Below are positions 63,072 through 64,000 of a stretch of DNA of 64,000 nt, in pieces (position 1 is the first letter of the stretch; every line of letters starts with the position of its first letter). A model generated the notes under the pieces. That model worked only from the letters and a program-made list of their open reading frames with translations. It was not told the DNA's origin and did no database searches. The position numbers were made by a program, and so were the translations under genes. The DNA comes from Macquaria australasica. Its lineage: Eukaryota; Chordata; Actinopteri; Centrarchiformes; Percichthyidae. The stretch is from positions 1,667,501 to 1,731,500 of the forward strand of contig SEMN01000041.1 of assembly GCA_005408345.1 (NCBI GenBank). The letters run 5' to 3'.

Positions 63072-63654
63072 GGGTCATCCTCCGGCTGTGCTGCTGCTTC
63101 TTAATGACCCGTGCAGTGCCTGGGAGCTGGGGGTGTCACAGCGTCGTGACTAACAGCCTGGGCAGATTGGCTGCTGCCAAAGCCCCGGCCCCAGCCAAGC
63201 CCCCATGCACACACCACACTCAAACACACAAGCACACTCATACATACAAACACATATCACCGTGTGTCCTGCTGCTTATATTCCTCTAAATGTGTTTACG
63301 TTGCTATGGATGGCTGCCTTAAGACGTTATTATGAATTTATGTGTCTGCAGGGTAGAGATGTGTGTGCGAGTGCAGCAAACATGTATGTGTTGAGTGCAT
63401 CTACATGTAAGGATGAGATTGATTGTGCAGCTCAATACCGCAGCAGGGAAGAACATGTATGTGTATGGCAGAAATATGGCAGAGGAAAACTCTAAACCAT
63501 GGCGATATTAACCTGCTAGGAGGCCCTGGGGCAGAAATGAGCCCCCAGAATTATGCACGCTGTCATCAGATACAGTGCACATGACAGACTAGAGATGCTA
63601 AATTATATTTAACATAGAACCCCAGAAACCAACAAGTGCTGTCCCAGGTTTGCT

Positions 63655-63740
63655 TTATATACTCAAGTAAAGTAGAAGTACCTCAAAATTGTACTTGAGC
63701 ACAGTAATTGAGTTAATGTATTTATTGACTTTCCACCAAT
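63655..63740 (-). repeat. Fragment of teleost interspersed repeat
   Basis: Contains ACTCAAGTAAAGTAGAAGTA, CCTCAAAATTGTACTTGAGC, ACAGTAATTGAGTTAATGTA and GACTTTCCACC. This is a slightly diverged copy of a repeat I know from many teleost genomes, which is built from the words GTACTTTACTTGAG, TTGAGGTACTTG and TACTCAAGTACTGTACTTAAG. No coding capacity. Orientation is assigned by convention only. Confidence 0.7.
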
Positions 63741-64000
63741 CTATACAAAGCCTTTTCCCCCCCCATTTAAAAAAAGCCGCCAAAGTCCTCAAATGTCTCG
63801 TCTAAACACAAGCAGCCATACAAGAACTAAACTTGCAAATCTGATTTGAATCAGGAAATATTTGATCAAGTGCACAAGATTAGACAACTGACCAGACATT
63901 TGATGCCAGCTTTTGCTACTTTACAGTTTTTGTTATGGACACATGACGATTGGTACCAAAAAAAAGTATTGAGGTCCAATCCCCAGCCTTAGAAATAAAA
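63741..64000. other. Intronic sequence, no recognised feature
   Basis: AT-rich sequence to the window end. No exon acceptor followed by a recognisable coding frame is seen. Confidence 0.45.

Larger units (their letters stand above)
46501..63650. other. Intronic sequence, no supported gene
   Basis: No exon or RNA gene could be supported. Notable composition changes are a pyrimidine-rich stretch at 51640-51990 next to G-rich DNA at 52055-52120, purine-rich DNA at 54660-54910, and TG/GT-rich sequence at 54965-55400. G-rich DNA lies at 55440-55930, C/T-rich DNA at 57370-57590 and 58400-58800, and purine-rich DNA at 60345-60395. The 233-codon minus-strand frame at 51868-52569 is the longest in the window but is low-complexity at its C-terminal half and resembles no known family. 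Segments at 48570-48760 and 61380-61560 look like conserved non-coding elements. Confidence 0.45.
13283..64000 (+). other. Putative very long intron 1 (start only; acceptor outside window)
   Basis: The interval starts with the donor GTAAGT at 13283-13288. I find no downstream exon in phase 1 encoding an immunoglobulin-like or other recognisable domain on the + strand up to the end of the window, so the intron would be at least 50.7 kb. It holds microsatellites, degraded retroelement ends, polypyrimidine and polypurine stretches and probable conserved non-coding segments. An unrecognised small exon, an alternative first exon or a nested gene cannot be excluded by eye. Confidence 0.55.

Noticed and set aside
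1..64000. Search for CRISPR arrays, operons, phage or integron features
   Set aside because: The composition, microsatellites, retroelement ends and spliced exon all indicate a vertebrate nuclear genome. No regularly spaced direct repeats or prokaryotic gene clusters are present.

Overview
This window looks like nuclear DNA of a ray-finned fish, most likely a percomorph teleost. It is AT-rich overall, contains no bacterial-style gene layout, has long dinucleotide microsatellites, and carries interspersed repeats that I recognise from memory as common in percomorph genomes (for example about 678-1240, 46420-46500 and 63655-63740). I could not run RepeatMasker or any alignment, so repeat identities rest on recall and on visible structure.

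I can support only one protein-coding segment. It is a first coding exon at about 13222-13282 on the + strand. It has a strong start context (A at -3, G at +4), an in-frame stop upstream at 13159-13161, a signal-peptide-like 20-residue reading frame and a consensus splice donor (AG|GTAAGT) that leaves a phase-1 intron. A CpG-rich, TATA-less promoter-like region with two inverted CCAAT boxes lies 0.5-0.7 kb upstream (12480-12725). The presumed 5' UTR contains two short upstream ORFs. No second exon is recognisable in the remaining 50.7 kb, so the rest of the window is best read as the start of a very long first intron. A signal-peptide exon ending in phase 1, followed by a huge intron, is typical of neuronal immunoglobulin-superfamily genes such as the IgLON and CADM families. 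The gene itself cannot be named from this exon.

Layout: 1-12479 is 5' flank (or intron of an upstream alternative transcript) with one clear interspersed repeat and scattered repeat fragments. 12480-13282 holds the promoter, 5' UTR and exon 1. 13283-64000 is intron, with microsatellites (the largest at 15887-15989 and 42981-43064), degraded LINE 3' ends in both orientations (about 16905-17235, 26575-26850, 35900-36040, 40835-40975), a possible tRNA-derived SINE fragment (about 17390-17440), purine- or pyrimidine-rich tracts and stretches that look like conserved non-coding elements.

I found no operon, CRISPR array, intact transposase, viral gene or other multi-gene system. The many open frames of 60-230 codons fit chance or low-complexity sequence.
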